In this document: positions 1-9,344 of the stretch, one piece after another
How positions within the stretch are numbered: position 1 is the first letter of the stretch
How the letters are laid out: each line of letters starts with the position of its first letter
NCBI GenBank assembly: GCA_905233835.1
Contig: CAJOGB010000002.1
Span: forward strand, 1-40,304
Direction of reading: 5' to 3'
Length of the DNA stretch: 40,304 bases
Origin: an uncultured Lachnospiraceae bacterium
GTDB lineage: Bacteria > Bacillota > Clostridia > Lachnospirales > Lachnospiraceae
Translations under genes and position numbers: made by a program
Notes under the pieces: generated by a model
What the model saw: the letters and a program-made list of their open reading frames with translations, nothing else
What the model was told of the DNA's origin: nothing
Database searches by the model: none

Positions 1-1056
1 GATGGCATGATAAATATGATTTCAAAATTAATTGAAAAAGGTCATGCCTATGCGGTGGAAGACGGAACCGTTTATTATCGCACCAGAAGTTTTAAAGAAT
101 ACGGAAAACTTTCTCATAAGAATATCGATGATTTGGAAGCGGGACACAGAAGTATTAATGTGACCGGTGATTTAAAAGAAGATCCTTTGGATTTTGTTTT
201 GTGGAAACCGAAAAAGGAAGGAGAACCCGCTTGGCAGTCTCCTTGGTCCGAAGGACGTCCGGGATGGCATATTGAGTGCTCTGTAATGTCAAAGAAATAC
301 CTGGGTGATTCCATTGATATTCACGCCGGTGGAGAGGATTTGATTTTCCCTCACCATGAAAACGAGATCGCACAGTCGGAAGCGGCAAACGGAGTGGAAT
401 TTTCCCGCTATTGGATGCATAACGGATTCTTAAAAATTGATAATGAGAAGATGTCAAAATCCAAAGGAAACTTCTTTACCGTAAAAGACATTAAGGCTCG
501 TTATGATTTACAGGTACTTCGTTTCTTTATGCTTTCCGCTCATTACAGAAGTCCTCTTAACTTCTCCGATGAACTTATGGAAGGTGCAAAGAACGGCTTG
601 GAGCGTATTTTAAACTGTGTGGATTCTTTAAACTATTTGCTTGAGAACAATACGTTAGAGAATATGACAGGTGAAGAAGAAAAACTTCTTTCTACGGCAA
701 AAGAGTATAAAACGAAGTTTGATGCTGCCATGGATGATGATTTTAATACGGCAGATGCGATCTCCGCAGTATTTGAACTTGTAAAATTTGCAAATACCAA
801 TACGACGGATGCTTCTTCAAAAGCATTTGTAAAGGAACTCCTTTCGGATGTTACCGTTCTTTGTGATGTTTTGGGTATCATTACAAAGAAGGAGAAAGAA
901 GTTTTAGATTCCGATATTGAAGCGTTGATTGAAGAACGTCAGGCTGCCAGAAAAGAGAAAAACTTTGCTCGAGCCGATGAAATCAGAGACGAACTTCTTT
1001 CCATGGGAATCGTTTTGGAAGATACCAGAGAAGGCGTAAAATGGAAGAGAGCTTAA
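1..1056 (+). CDS. cysS: Cysteinyl-tRNA synthetase, 5' truncated by window edge
   Basis: ORF translation contains the class I KMSKS motif (KMSKSKGNFFTV), WHIECSVMS and GGEDLIFPHHENEIAQSEA typical of CysRS; followed by mrnC and rlmB as in other Firmicutes. Frame is open from the window start. Confidence 0.96.
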   Translation, partial: DGMINMISKLIEKGHAYAVEDGTVYYRTRSFKEYGKLSHKNIDDLEAGHRSINVTGDLKEDPLDFVLWKPKKEGEPAWQSPWSEGRPGWHIECSVMSKKYLGDSIDIHAGGEDLIFPHHENEIAQSEAANGVEFSRYWMHNGFLKIDNEKMSKSKGNFFTVKDIKARYDLQVLRFFMLSAHYRSPLNFSDELMEGAKNGLERILNCVDSLNYLLENNTLENMTGEEEKLLSTAKEYKTKFDAAMDDDFNTADAISAVFELVKFANTNTTDASSKAFVKELLSDVTVLCDVLGIITKKEKEVLDSDIEALIEERQAARKEKNFARADEIRDELLSMGIVLEDTREGVKWKRA

Positions 1057-1475
1057 ACTTTTCTAATTTGAAAAAGAATCTTCAAATCGAAGATAAAGAT
1101 ATACGAACCTTTTCACCGCTTTCCCTTGCATATATCGGGGATACGATTTTTGACCTTATGATTCGCTCCGTTGTTTTGGCAAACGGGAATACCCCGGTTT
1201 CCAAAATGCATAAAGCATGTTCCGAAATTGTTTGCGCCACTTCCCAGGCGGCCATGATTGATGCTATCTTTGATGATTTGACGGTGGAAGAAAAAGAAGT
1301 CGTTACCCGAGGCAGAAATGCAAAGTCAAAGACGACGGCGAAAAACGCATCTGTTTTGGATTATCGAAAAGCAACTTCTTTGGAAGCGCTTTTGGGATAT
1401 TTGTACATGGAAGATAAGGTGGATCGTTTGTATGAACTTATAACCTTAGGCCTAAAAAAGACAGGTAGGATTTAA
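1041..1475 (+). CDS. mrnC: Mini-ribonuclease III (RNase III-like catalytic domain only)
   Basis: 144 aa with LSLAYIGDTIFDLMIRS and ARG/NAKSKTTAKNAS...EALLGYLYM motifs; located between cysS and rlmB; start overlaps cysS by 16 bp. Confidence 0.93.
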   Translation: MEESLNFSNLKKNLQIEDKDIRTFSPLSLAYIGDTIFDLMIRSVVLANGNTPVSKMHKACSEIVCATSQAAMIDAIFDDLTVEEKEVVTRGRNAKSKTTAKNASVLDYRKATSLEALLGYLYMEDKVDRLYELITLGLKKTGRI

Positions 1476-1476
1476 T

Positions 1477-2220
1477 ATGAGAAATGAAGAATCTGTTATT
1501 GAAGGAAGAAATGCGGTTTTGGAAGCTCTTCGCTCCGATAAAACCGTAGATAAATTGTTTGTGATGGAAGATAACAATGACGGTCCCATTCGTACCATTC
1601 TTCGTGAAGCAAAGAAACAGCATTTGATTGTTGAATTCTGCAAAAAAGAACGATTGGATCAAATTTCCGTTACCGGCAAACATCAGGGTGTCATTGCTTA
1701 CATCGCTGCATACGAGTATTCTTCTTTGGAAGATATTTTAAATGTTGCAAAAGAAAAAAATGAAGACCCGTTTTTGTTTATCTTAGACGGCATTGAAGAC
1801 CCTCATAACTTGGGTGCTATGATCCGTACCGCAAACCTTTGCGGCGCACACGGGGTTATCATTCCGAATCGAAGAGCAGTGGGACTTACGGCCACAGTAG
1901 CAAAGGCTTCTGCCGGCGCTTTAAATTACACAAAGGTTTGTAAGGTGACAAACATTAATCAAACCATTGATGAATTAAAGGAAAAAGGCCTTTGGTTTGT
2001 ATGCGCGGATATGGGCGGTGAAGAAATGTATCGCTTAAATCTTACGGGCCCAATCGGCCTTGTCATCGGAAACGAAGGAGAAGGAGTTTCCCAACTGACC
2101 AAAAAGAAATGCGACTTTGTTGCATCGATTCCAATGAAGGGGGATATTGATTCTTTGAATGCATCCGTTGCCTGCGGAGTGCTTGCATACGAGATTGTAC
2201 GTCAGAGAATTACGAAATAA
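1477..2220 (+). CDS. rlmB: 23S rRNA (guanosine-2'-O-)-methyltransferase, SpoU/TrmH family
   Basis: EGRNAVLEAL N-terminus, ILDGIEDPHNLGAMIRTANLCGAHGVIIPNRRA, IGNEGEGVS, SLNASVACGVLAYE SPOUT motifs. Confidence 0.94.
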   Translation: MRNEESVIEGRNAVLEALRSDKTVDKLFVMEDNNDGPIRTILREAKKQHLIVEFCKKERLDQISVTGKHQGVIAYIAAYEYSSLEDILNVAKEKNEDPFLFILDGIEDPHNLGAMIRTANLCGAHGVIIPNRRAVGLTATVAKASAGALNYTKVCKVTNINQTIDELKEKGLWFVCADMGGEEMYRLNLTGPIGLVIGNEGEGVSQLTKKKCDFVASIPMKGDIDSLNASVACGVLAYEIVRQRITK

Positions 2221-2828
2221 TGGAAGATACGCTTTCTTTAGATCAAAAATCAGATGAAGAATTGGTACTGATGTATCAAAAAGGCGAATTGGAAATCGGA
2301 GGATATTTGATCAAACGTTTTTATCCTTTGATTTTACATTGCTCCAGACATTTGTTTTTGACTGGTGCGGAAAACGAAGACTTATACCAGGAAGGAACCG
2401 TCGGTTTGTTTCAGGCGTTTCGTGATTTCGATCAAAGCAAAAACGTTAAGTTTTCTACCTTTGCTTCCCTTTGTATAATGCGCCAACAGTCAAAAGCCAT
2501 TGAAGCTTCCAATCGCTTGAAACATTCGCCACTGAATAATTATTTGTCGATTTATGATAATTCCGGTGACAGCGTTGCATTGATTGATACTTTGGCTTCT
2601 CATGAGTATGACGATCCGTTAAAACTCTTTACCGAAGCGGAAAGTTATAAGGAACTTTTGCATCGTATAAAAGAGGAATTGTCATCTTTTGAAAATGAGG
2701 TTTTGGATTTGTATTTAAAAGGCTTGGATTATAAAACCATTGCGTCTCGATTAAATAAGGAAGATAAAAGCGTGGATAACGCCATACAACGCATTCGTTC
2801 GAAAGTAAAAAAAATCTTAAACGGATAA
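2220..2828 (+). CDS. sigH: RNA polymerase sigma factor, SigH-like
   Basis: Sigma-70 region 2 (EDLYQEGTVGLFQAFRDFD...FSTFASLCIMRQ) and region 4 (EVLDLYLKGLDYKTIASRLN..KSVDNAIQRIRSKV); position downstream of rlmB matches Firmicute sigH; start shares 1 bp with the rlmB stop (TAATG). Confidence 0.85.
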   Translation: MEDTLSLDQKSDEELVLMYQKGELEIGGYLIKRFYPLILHCSRHLFLTGAENEDLYQEGTVGLFQAFRDFDQSKNVKFSTFASLCIMRQQSKAIEASNRLKHSPLNNYLSIYDNSGDSVALIDTLASHEYDDPLKLFTEAESYKELLHRIKEELSSFENEVLDLYLKGLDYKTIASRLNKEDKSVDNAIQRIRSKVKKILNG

Positions 2829-2830
2829 GA

Positions 2831-2868
2831 AAAACGGTAAGGATTAAATTCCTTACCGTTTATTTTTA
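2831..2868. terminator. Bidirectional rho-independent terminator
   Basis: AAACGGTAAGG-attaaatt-CCTTACCGTTT followed by TATTTTTAT, between convergent sigH-like and PHP genes. Confidence 0.85.
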
Positions 2869-3696
2869 TAATGGGAACAATGATGGTTTTCTTTTTTGAA
2901 AAATGGCATATTCTTTAAAACCGATTTCTTTTAATTCATCGGAGATTTTGTCGAAGTGTAAGCCTACATGTTCCACTTTGTGGGCATCGGCGCCGATGGT
3001 GATGAAACTTCCGCCGCATTCTTTATAGAAACGTAATGTATCAAAGTTTGGGTTCGGTTCGTTTAAGTCTGCACGATAGGCACCGGTGTTTACTTCCAAT
3101 GCGATATCTTTCTTTATGAGAATGCGAAAGATTTCTCGGATCAGCTCTTTGTATTCTGCCATATCATAGCGACTTTCGTTTTCACTTAAATGCCGCTTCG
3201 CATAGCGGGTTATGTAGTCTAAATGACCCAGAGAATCAAATTCGGTAAAGCAGTTTAAGTTTTCCAATATGCATTTATAGTATTCTTCGTATGCTTCGTG
3301 GCCGGATTTGTTTTCATAATATGAAGGATAGTAGGGATCCATACCGTTTACCACATGAATGGAACCGATAACAAAATCAAGGGGGAGCGTATCTACCAAG
3401 CTTTTGTGAATCTCAACCAAATGCGGTTGCAATCCTAACTCCATACCCACCAAGAAGGCAGTGTTATGCTGATTTTTTGCCTCGACCTCCATAAGATTTG
3501 TCATATATATCAGGTATTCTTTGATATCCAGTTCAAATTCTGTGGGGTCGTCTCCGGGGTAATCAATGTCCATGTGATCCGTAAAGGTGATTCCCATAAG
3601 TGATAATTCATTTGCTTTTTTTAGCATTTCTTCCGGATCGACTTCGGAGTCGGCGGAAAAAGAAGTGTGCAAATGAGAGTCCCATAAATGATTCAT
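2866..3696 (-). CDS. PHP-domain histidinol-phosphatase (HisK/HisJ-like)
   Basis: DSHLHTSFSADS N-terminal PHP motif, FTDHMDID, GSIHVVNGMDPY, FDSLGHLDYITRY, EVNTGAYR, ITIGADAHKVEHVG. Confidence 0.9.
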   Translation of the reverse strand: MNHLWDSHLHTSFSADSEVDPEEMLKKANELSLMGITFTDHMDIDYPGDDPTEFELDIKEYLIYMTNLMEVEAKNQHNTAFLVGMELGLQPHLVEIHKSLVDTLPLDFVIGSIHVVNGMDPYYPSYYENKSGHEAYEEYYKCILENLNCFTEFDSLGHLDYITRYAKRHLSENESRYDMAEYKELIREIFRILIKKDIALEVNTGAYRADLNEPNPNFDTLRFYKECGGSFITIGADAHKVEHVGLHFDKISDELKEIGFKEYAIFQKRKPSLFPL

Positions 3697-3794
3697 TTTT
3701 TTTCCCTTTCTGTCTCTTAAAAAACATCTTCATTATAATATATTTGAAATACAAAAAAAATACGTGAAATATTTATCAAACAGGGAATTAGTGC

Positions 3795-3823
3795 TTGAAA
3801 TTGGGATAAAAATTGTATATGAT
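3795..3823 (+). promoter_or_regulatory. Sigma-A type promoter for gap
   Basis: TTGAAA (3795-3800), 17 bp spacer, TATGAT (3818-3823). Confidence 0.75.
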
Positions 3824-3884
3824 TAAAAACAGTCGAGGCGTATTATGCCTCATAGAATTTTATTATTTTTAGGAGGATACTCAA

Positions 3885-4886
3885 ATGGCAGTTAGAGTAG
3901 CTATTAACGGATTTGGACGTATTGGTCGTTTAGCATTCCGTCAGATGTTTGGAGCAGAGGGTTACGAAGTTGTTGCTATCAACGATTTAACAAGCCCAAA
4001 AATGTTAGCACATCTTTTAAAGTATGATTCATCTCAGGGTAAGTATGCACTTGCTGATACCGTTTCAGCTGGTGAAGATTCTATCACTGTAAATGGTCAG
4101 ACAATCAAGATTTATGCATTCCCGGATGCAAACAATTGCCCATGGGGAGAATTAAAGGTTGATGTTGTTTTAGAGTGCTCAGGCTTCTATACATCAAAAG
4201 AAAAGGCACAGGCACACATCAATGCCGGTGCTAGAAAGGTTGTTATCTCTGCACCTGCAGGAAATGATCTTCCTACTATCGTATATAACGTTAACCATAA
4301 GACACTTAAGCCGGAAGATACCATTATCTCTGCAGCTTCTTGTACAACAAACTGCTTAGCTCCTATGGCTAAGGCATTAAATGATCTTGCTGGAATTAAG
4401 TCCGGTATCATGAGCACAATTCATGCTTACACAGGTGATCAGATGATCCTTGACGGACCACAGCGTAAGGGTGACCTTCGTCGTTCTCGCGCAGGCGCTG
4501 TTAACATCGTTCCTAACTCTACAGGTGCTGCAAAGGCTATCGGTCTTGTAATTCCTGAATTGAACGGTAAGTTAATCGGTTCTGCACAGCGTGTACCGAC
4601 CCCTACAGGTTCTACCACAATCCTTGTTGCAACTGTTGAAAAGTCAGTTACTAAGGAAGAAATCAATGCAGCTATGAAAGCAGCAGCTACCGAATCATTC
4701 GGTTACAACGAAGATGAAATCGTATCTTCTGATATCGTAGGATCTACCTATGGCTCAATCTTCGATGCAACTCAGACAATGGTTGGTGAAGATAATCTTG
4801 TACAGGTTGTTTCTTGGTATGATAACGAGAACAGCTACACATCTCAGATGGTTCGTACAATCAAATACTTCTCCGAGCTTGCATAA
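3885..4886 (+). CDS. gap: Glyceraldehyde-3-phosphate dehydrogenase, type I
   Basis: [16 protein letters not shown]-binding motif, [15 protein letters not shown] active site, AGGAGG RBS. Confidence 0.98.
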   Translation: MAVRVAINGFGRIGRLAFRQMFGAEGYEVVAINDLTSPKMLAHLLKYDSSQGKYALADTVSAGEDSITVNGQTIKIYAFPDANNCPWGELKVDVVLECSGFYTSKEKAQAHINAGARKVVISAPAGNDLPTIVYNVNHKTLKPEDTIISAASCTTNCLAPMAKALNDLAGIKSGIMSTIHAYTGDQMILDGPQRKGDLRRSRAGAVNIVPNSTGAAKAIGLVIPELNGKLIGSAQRVPTPTGSTTILVATVEKSVTKEEINAAMKAAATESFGYNEDEIVSSDIVGSTYGSIFDATQTMVGEDNLVQVVSWYDNENSYTSQMVRTIKYFSELA

Positions 4887-4902
4887 TTCACTTTAATTTC
4901 AT

Positions 4903-4937
4903 AGGTCCAGTCGTCTGTGGCTGGACCTTATTTTTTT
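4903..4937 (+). terminator. Intercistronic rho-independent terminator-like hairpin between gap and pgk
   Basis: AGGTCCAG-tcgtctgtgg-CTGGACCT then TATTTTTTT. Confidence 0.8.
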
Positions 4938-4965
4938 AAAAAACATATAAAGGAGGATACTTTTA

Positions 4966-6177
4966 ATGGGACTTAATAAAAAGACAGTTGATGATATCAA
5001 TGTTAATGGTAAGCGCGTTCTTTGTCGTTGTGATTTTAACGTTCCGCTCATTGATGGAAAGATTACAGATGAAAACCGTTTGGTTGCTGCACTTCCTACC
5101 ATCAAGAAGTTAATTGCTGATGGTGGAAAGGTTATCCTTTGCTCACACCTCGGTAAGGTGAAGACAGAAGAGGACAAGGCTACAAAAACACTTGCTCCGG
5201 TTGCAAAGAGATTATCTGAGCTCTTAGGCCAGGAAGTAAAGTTTGCTGCTGATCCGGAAGTTGTTGGTCCAAATGCCAGAGCTGCTGTAGAAGCTATGAA
5301 CAATGGTGATGTTGTTTTACTTGAAAACACACGTTTCCGTGCAGAAGAGACCAAGAACGGAGAAGAATTCTCTAAAGATCTTGCTTCTATCTGTGATGTG
5401 TTTGTAAATGATGCTTTCGGTACCGCTCACCGTGCACATTGCTCCAACGTTGGTGTTGCAGGCCTTGTGGATACAGCAGTTGTCGGATACTTAATGCAGA
5501 AGGAAATTGATTTCTTAGGTAATGCAGTTGAGAATCCGGTACGTCCGTTTGTAGCTATTTTAGGTGGTGCAAAGGTTGCGGATAAGCTTAATGTAATCAA
5601 CAACCTTTTGGAGAAGTGCGATACCTTAATCATCGGTGGTGGTATGGCATATACCTTCTTAAAGGCTCAGGGGTATGAAATCGGACTTTCTCTTTGTGAT
5701 GATTCTAAGATTGATTATTGTAAAGAAATGATGGCTAAGGCTGAGAAACTTGGTAAGAAGTTACTTCTTCCGGTTGATGCTGTTACCATTAAAGACTTTC
5801 CGAATCCGATTGACGGACCGGTTGAAGTAGAAGTTTATGATTATGATAAGCTTCCTGCTGACCGTGAGGGATGTGATATCGGACCTAAAACACAGGAAAT
5901 CTATGCAAATGCTGTTGCATCTGCAAAGACTGTTGTTTGGAATGGACCAATGGGTGTATTTGAAAACCCAACCCTTGCAAAAGGTACTCTTGCAGTAGCA
6001 ACCGCTCTTGCAAAGACCGATGCAACAACAATTATCGGTGGTGGTGATTCTGCAGCAGCAGTTAACCAGATGGGTCTTGGCGACAAGATGAGCCACATTT
6101 CTACAGGTGGTGGTGCTTCCTTAGAGTTCTTGGAAGGAAAAGCACTTCCTGGCGTTGAAGCTGCTAATGATAAATAA
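4966..6177 (+). CDS. pgk: Phosphoglycerate kinase
   Basis: RCDFNVPL, RIx[64 protein letters not shown]. Confidence 0.98.
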   Translation: MGLNKKTVDDINVNGKRVLCRCDFNVPLIDGKITDENRLVAALPTIKKLIADGGKVILCSHLGKVKTEEDKATKTLAPVAKRLSELLGQEVKFAADPEVVGPNARAAVEAMNNGDVVLLENTRFRAEETKNGEEFSKDLASICDVFVNDAFGTAHRAHCSNVGVAGLVDTAVVGYLMQKEIDFLGNAVENPVRPFVAILGGAKVADKLNVINNLLEKCDTLIIGGGMAYTFLKAQGYEIGLSLCDDSKIDYCKEMMAKAEKLGKKLLLPVDAVTIKDFPNPIDGPVEVEVYDYDKLPADREGCDIGPKTQEIYANAVASAKTVVWNGPMGVFENPTLAKGTLAVATALAKTDATTIIGGGDSAAAVNQMGLGDKMSHISTGGGASLEFLEGKALPGVEAANDK

Positions 6178-6191
6178 AAAGGAGATATATA

Positions 6192-6938
6192 ATGTCTAGA
6201 AGAAGAATTATCGCAGGTAACTGGAAGATGAACAAGACACCTTCCGAAGCTGTTGCTCTTTGCGAAGAATTAAAAGATTTAGTTAAAAATGATGATGTAG
6301 ACGTTGTTTACTGCGTACCGGCAATCGATATTGTTCCGGTTGCTAACGCTGTAAAGGGTTCTAACGTACATGTTGGTGCTGAGAATTTCTATATCGTTGA
6401 TTCCGGTGCATTTACCGGTGAAATTTCTGCTCCTATGCTTAAGGATGCAGGCGTTGAGTATATCATTATCGGACACTCTGAAAGAAGAGATATCTTCGGT
6501 GAAGATGATGTATTAATCAATGCAAAGGTTAAGAAAGCATTTGCTTCAGGCCTTACACCGATCCTTTGCTGTGGTGAGTCCCTTGCACTTCGTAAGGCTG
6601 ACACCTACAAAGAATGGATTAAGCGTCAGATTACTTGGGACCTTGATGGTGTAACAGCTGATCAGGTTAAGAATCTTGTAATCGCTTATGAGCCAATTTG
6701 GGCGATTGGTACCGGTGAAACCGCTACAGCTGACCAGGCTCAGGAAGTATGTAAGTTAATCCGTGATTTGATTGCTGAACTTTACGATGCTCCTACAGCA
6801 GAAGCAGTTCGTATCCAGTACGGCGGATCAATGAACGCAGGAAACGCTGCAGAGCTTCTTTCTAAGCCGGATATTGACGGTGGATTAATCGGTGGTGCTT
6901 CTTTGAAGGCCGATTTCGGAAAGATTGTAAACGCTTAA
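6192..6938 (+). CDS. tpiA: Triosephosphate isomerase
   Basis: [38 protein letters not shown]. Confidence 0.98.
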   Translation: MSRRRIIAGNWKMNKTPSEAVALCEELKDLVKNDDVDVVYCVPAIDIVPVANAVKGSNVHVGAENFYIVDSGAFTGEISAPMLKDAGVEYIIIGHSERRDIFGEDDVLINAKVKKAFASGLTPILCCGESLALRKADTYKEWIKRQITWDLDGVTADQVKNLVIAYEPIWAIGTGETATADQAQEVCKLIRDLIAELYDAPTAEAVRIQYGGSMNAGNAAELLSKPDIDGGLIGGASLKADFGKIVNA

Positions 6939-6956
6939 TTTTATTCAAGTGTTTTC

Positions 6957-6989
6957 GGGGAATCCTTTTCTTAAGGATTCCCCTTTTTT
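6957..6989 (+). terminator. Rho-independent terminator after tpiA
   Basis: GGGGAATCCTT-ttctt-AAGGATTCCCC followed by TTTTTT. Confidence 0.9.
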
Positions 6990-6990
6990 A

Positions 6991-7019
6991 TTGTGTGAAT
7001 GGGAAAAATATGTTAAAAT
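6991..7019 (+). promoter_or_regulatory. Putative sigma-A promoter for degV-like gene
   Basis: TTGTGT, 17 bp spacer, TAAAAT, directly after the tpiA terminator. Confidence 0.55.
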
Positions 7020-7072
7020 GACAACCGTGTGTGAGTAGATACAGCATATTAAAATTGTAACGAGGAGTTATT

Positions 7073-7948
7073 ATGAGTAAAGTCGCAATTTTAACGGATA
7101 CAAACAGTGGTATTACCCCGGCGGAAGCGGAACGTCTCGGCGTTTTTGTGATCCCCATGCCGTTTTATATAAACGATCAATTGTTTTTTGAATATGTGGA
7201 TTTGTCTCAGGACAGTTTCTATGAGATGTTGGAAAATGATTGTACCATTACCACATCCATGCCGTCTGTGGGCGATGTGATGGATAAGTGGGATGAACTC
7301 TTGGAAGAGTATGATGAAGTCGTATACATTCCAATGTCTTCCGGTCTTTCATCTTCCTGCCAGACCGCGATTATGGTGGCAGAAGACGATTATGAAGATA
7401 AAGTATTTGTTGTTGATAATCAGCGTATTTCCGTTACCATGCGACTTAGCGCTTTAGAAGCCAAAAAATTGGCGGATGAAGGGAAAAATGGAGCTGAGAT
7501 TAAAGCTTATTTGGAAGAACATAAATCCGAGTCTACCATCTATATTACCGTAGATACTTTACAGTATCTAAAGAAGGGTGGAAGACTTACTCCGGCGGTG
7601 GCTGCCATCGGAACGCTTTTGCATATCAAACCGGTTCTTCAGATTCAGGGAGAAAAGCTTGATTCTTTTGCAAAGGCACGTACCATGAAACAGGCAAAGA
7701 CCATGATGCTGGAAGCCATTGAAAAGGACTTAAATGAGAGATTTAAGGATCCAAGCGGAAAGGATTATGTGATTTCCATTGCTCATTCCCATAATTTGGA
7801 AGAGGCTGAAATCTTTAAAGCAGAAGCCGAGGAGCGTTTCCCGAATCATAAGATTCTAATTAATCCGTTGGCACTTTCCGTAAGCTGTCATATCGGACCG
7901 GGGGCACTTGCCATTACCGCTTCAAAATCTATTGTTGAAAATATCTAA
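7073..7948 (+). CDS. DegV family fatty-acid-binding protein
   Basis: ILTDTNSGITPAEAERLGVFVIPMPFYIN, TSMPSVGDV, PMSSGLSSSCQTA, KKGGRL, HIGPGALAI are DegV hallmarks. Confidence 0.92.
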   Translation: MSKVAILTDTNSGITPAEAERLGVFVIPMPFYINDQLFFEYVDLSQDSFYEMLENDCTITTSMPSVGDVMDKWDELLEEYDEVVYIPMSSGLSSSCQTAIMVAEDDYEDKVFVVDNQRISVTMRLSALEAKKLADEGKNGAEIKAYLEEHKSESTIYITVDTLQYLKKGGRLTPAVAAIGTLLHIKPVLQIQGEKLDSFAKARTMKQAKTMMLEAIEKDLNERFKDPSGKDYVISIAHSHNLEEAEIFKAEAEERFPNHKILINPLALSVSCHIGPGALAITASKSIVENI

Positions 7949-7992
7949 TTTTGAAATATAACCGGCAAAAATGCCAAGGAGGAAATTAAAAG

Positions 7993-9285
7993 ATGATTAA
8001 GGCTGTTGTTGGAGCAAACTGGGGTGATGAAGGTAAAGGTAAAATCACCGACATGTTGGCAGAGAAAGCGGATTATATTGTTCGTTTTCAGGGCGGTGCA
8101 AATGCGGGTCATACCATTGTAAACAATTACGGTAAATTTGCACTTCATACATTACCTTCCGGCGTGTTTTATTCTCACACCACCAGCGTTATCGGAAACG
8201 GTGTTGCCTTAAATATTCCGATTTTATTTAATGAGATTAAGTCCATTACGGATCAGGGAGTTCCGACTCCGAAGATCGCGGTTTCCAACCGTTGCCAGAT
8301 TGTAATGCCTTATCATATTTTATTTGATCAGTACGAAGAGGAGCGTTTGGGAAAAGCATCCTTTGGATCCACAAAGTCCGGTATTGCTCCTTTTTATTCC
8401 GATAAATATGCGAAGATCGGTTTTCAGGTTTCCGAGCTTTTTGATGATGAATTATTATCAGAAAAGATTCCGAGAGTATGTGCTCAGAAAAACGTTTTAT
8501 TGGAGCATTTGTACCATAAACCTGCCATTGATGAAAAAGAGTTATTAAATACATTACATGAATACAGAGATATGATTGCTCCTTATGTTTGTGATGTATC
8601 TTTGCTTTTAAATAATGCGTTAAAAGAAGGAAAGACCGTTCTCTTGGAAGGACAGTTGGGAACCTTAAAGGATCCGGATCACGGTATTTATCCGATGGTA
8701 ACATCTTCTTCCACATTGGCGGCTTACGGAGCAATCGGAGCCGGTGTTCCGCCTTATGAAATCAAACAGATTATTACGGTATGTAAAGCATATTCCTCTG
8801 CAGTAGGAGCCGGAGCGTTTGTTTCTGAGATCTTCGGAGATGAAGCGGATGAATTAAGACGTAGAGGCGGTGACGGAGGTGAGTACGGCGCTACTACAGG
8901 TCGCCCGAGACGTATGGGTTGGTTTGACTGTGTGGCTTCTAAGTACGGATGCCGTTTGCAGGGAACAACGGATGTTGCATTTACCGTTTTGGATGTGTTG
9001 GGATACTTGGATGAGATTCCGGTTTGTGTCGGCTATGAAGTTGACGGAGAAGTAACCACGGAATTCCCGGTTACCAGCAAATTGGAAAAAGCAAAACCGG
9101 TACTTAAAAACTTACCGGGTTGGAAGTGCGATATCAGAGGAATTTCAAACTATGATGATCTTCCTGAAAATTGCAAGAACTATATCGAGTTTATTGAAGA
9201 ACAGATTGGATATCCGATTACCATGGTATCCAACGGACCAAAGAGAAGCGATATTATCTATCGCGAGTCGAAATATTCAAAATAG
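7993..9285 (+). CDS. purA: Adenylosuccinate synthetase (divergent subtype)
   Basis: WGDEGKGKITD, GGANAGHTIV, DHGIYPMVTSSS, EYGATTGRPRRMGWFD motifs. Confidence 0.93.
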   Translation: MIKAVVGANWGDEGKGKITDMLAEKADYIVRFQGGANAGHTIVNNYGKFALHTLPSGVFYSHTTSVIGNGVALNIPILFNEIKSITDQGVPTPKIAVSNRCQIVMPYHILFDQYEEERLGKASFGSTKSGIAPFYSDKYAKIGFQVSELFDDELLSEKIPRVCAQKNVLLEHLYHKPAIDEKELLNTLHEYRDMIAPYVCDVSLLLNNALKEGKTVLLEGQLGTLKDPDHGIYPMVTSSSTLAAYGAIGAGVPPYEIKQIITVCKAYSSAVGAGAFVSEIFGDEADELRRRGGDGGEYGATTGRPRRMGWFDCVASKYGCRLQGTTDVAFTVLDVLGYLDEIPVCVGYEVDGEVTTEFPVTSKLEKAKPVLKNLPGWKCDIRGISNYDDLPENCKNYIEFIEEQIGYPITMVSNGPKRSDIIYRESKYSK

Positions 9286-9292
9286 TTGTTTG

Positions 9293-9318
9293 AAAATCGC
9301 CTCGATGAGGCGATTTTT
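9293..9318 (+). terminator. Probable rho-independent terminator after purA
   Basis: AAATCGCCTC-gatg-GAGGCGATTT followed by TTAA; short U tract. Confidence 0.6.
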
Positions 9319-9344
9319 AAATGTATATGCAGGAGGAAATACCT

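Noticed and set aside
155-457. Antisense ORFs within cysS (114-314, 155-457, 633-881)
   Set aside because: Overlap a confident aminoacyl-tRNA synthetase gene; composition looks like shadow coding.
8246-8734. 162-aa minus-strand ORF inside purA
   Set aside because: Lies entirely within a well-supported purA frame, has no recognisable motif or RBS, and looks like a chance antisense ORF.
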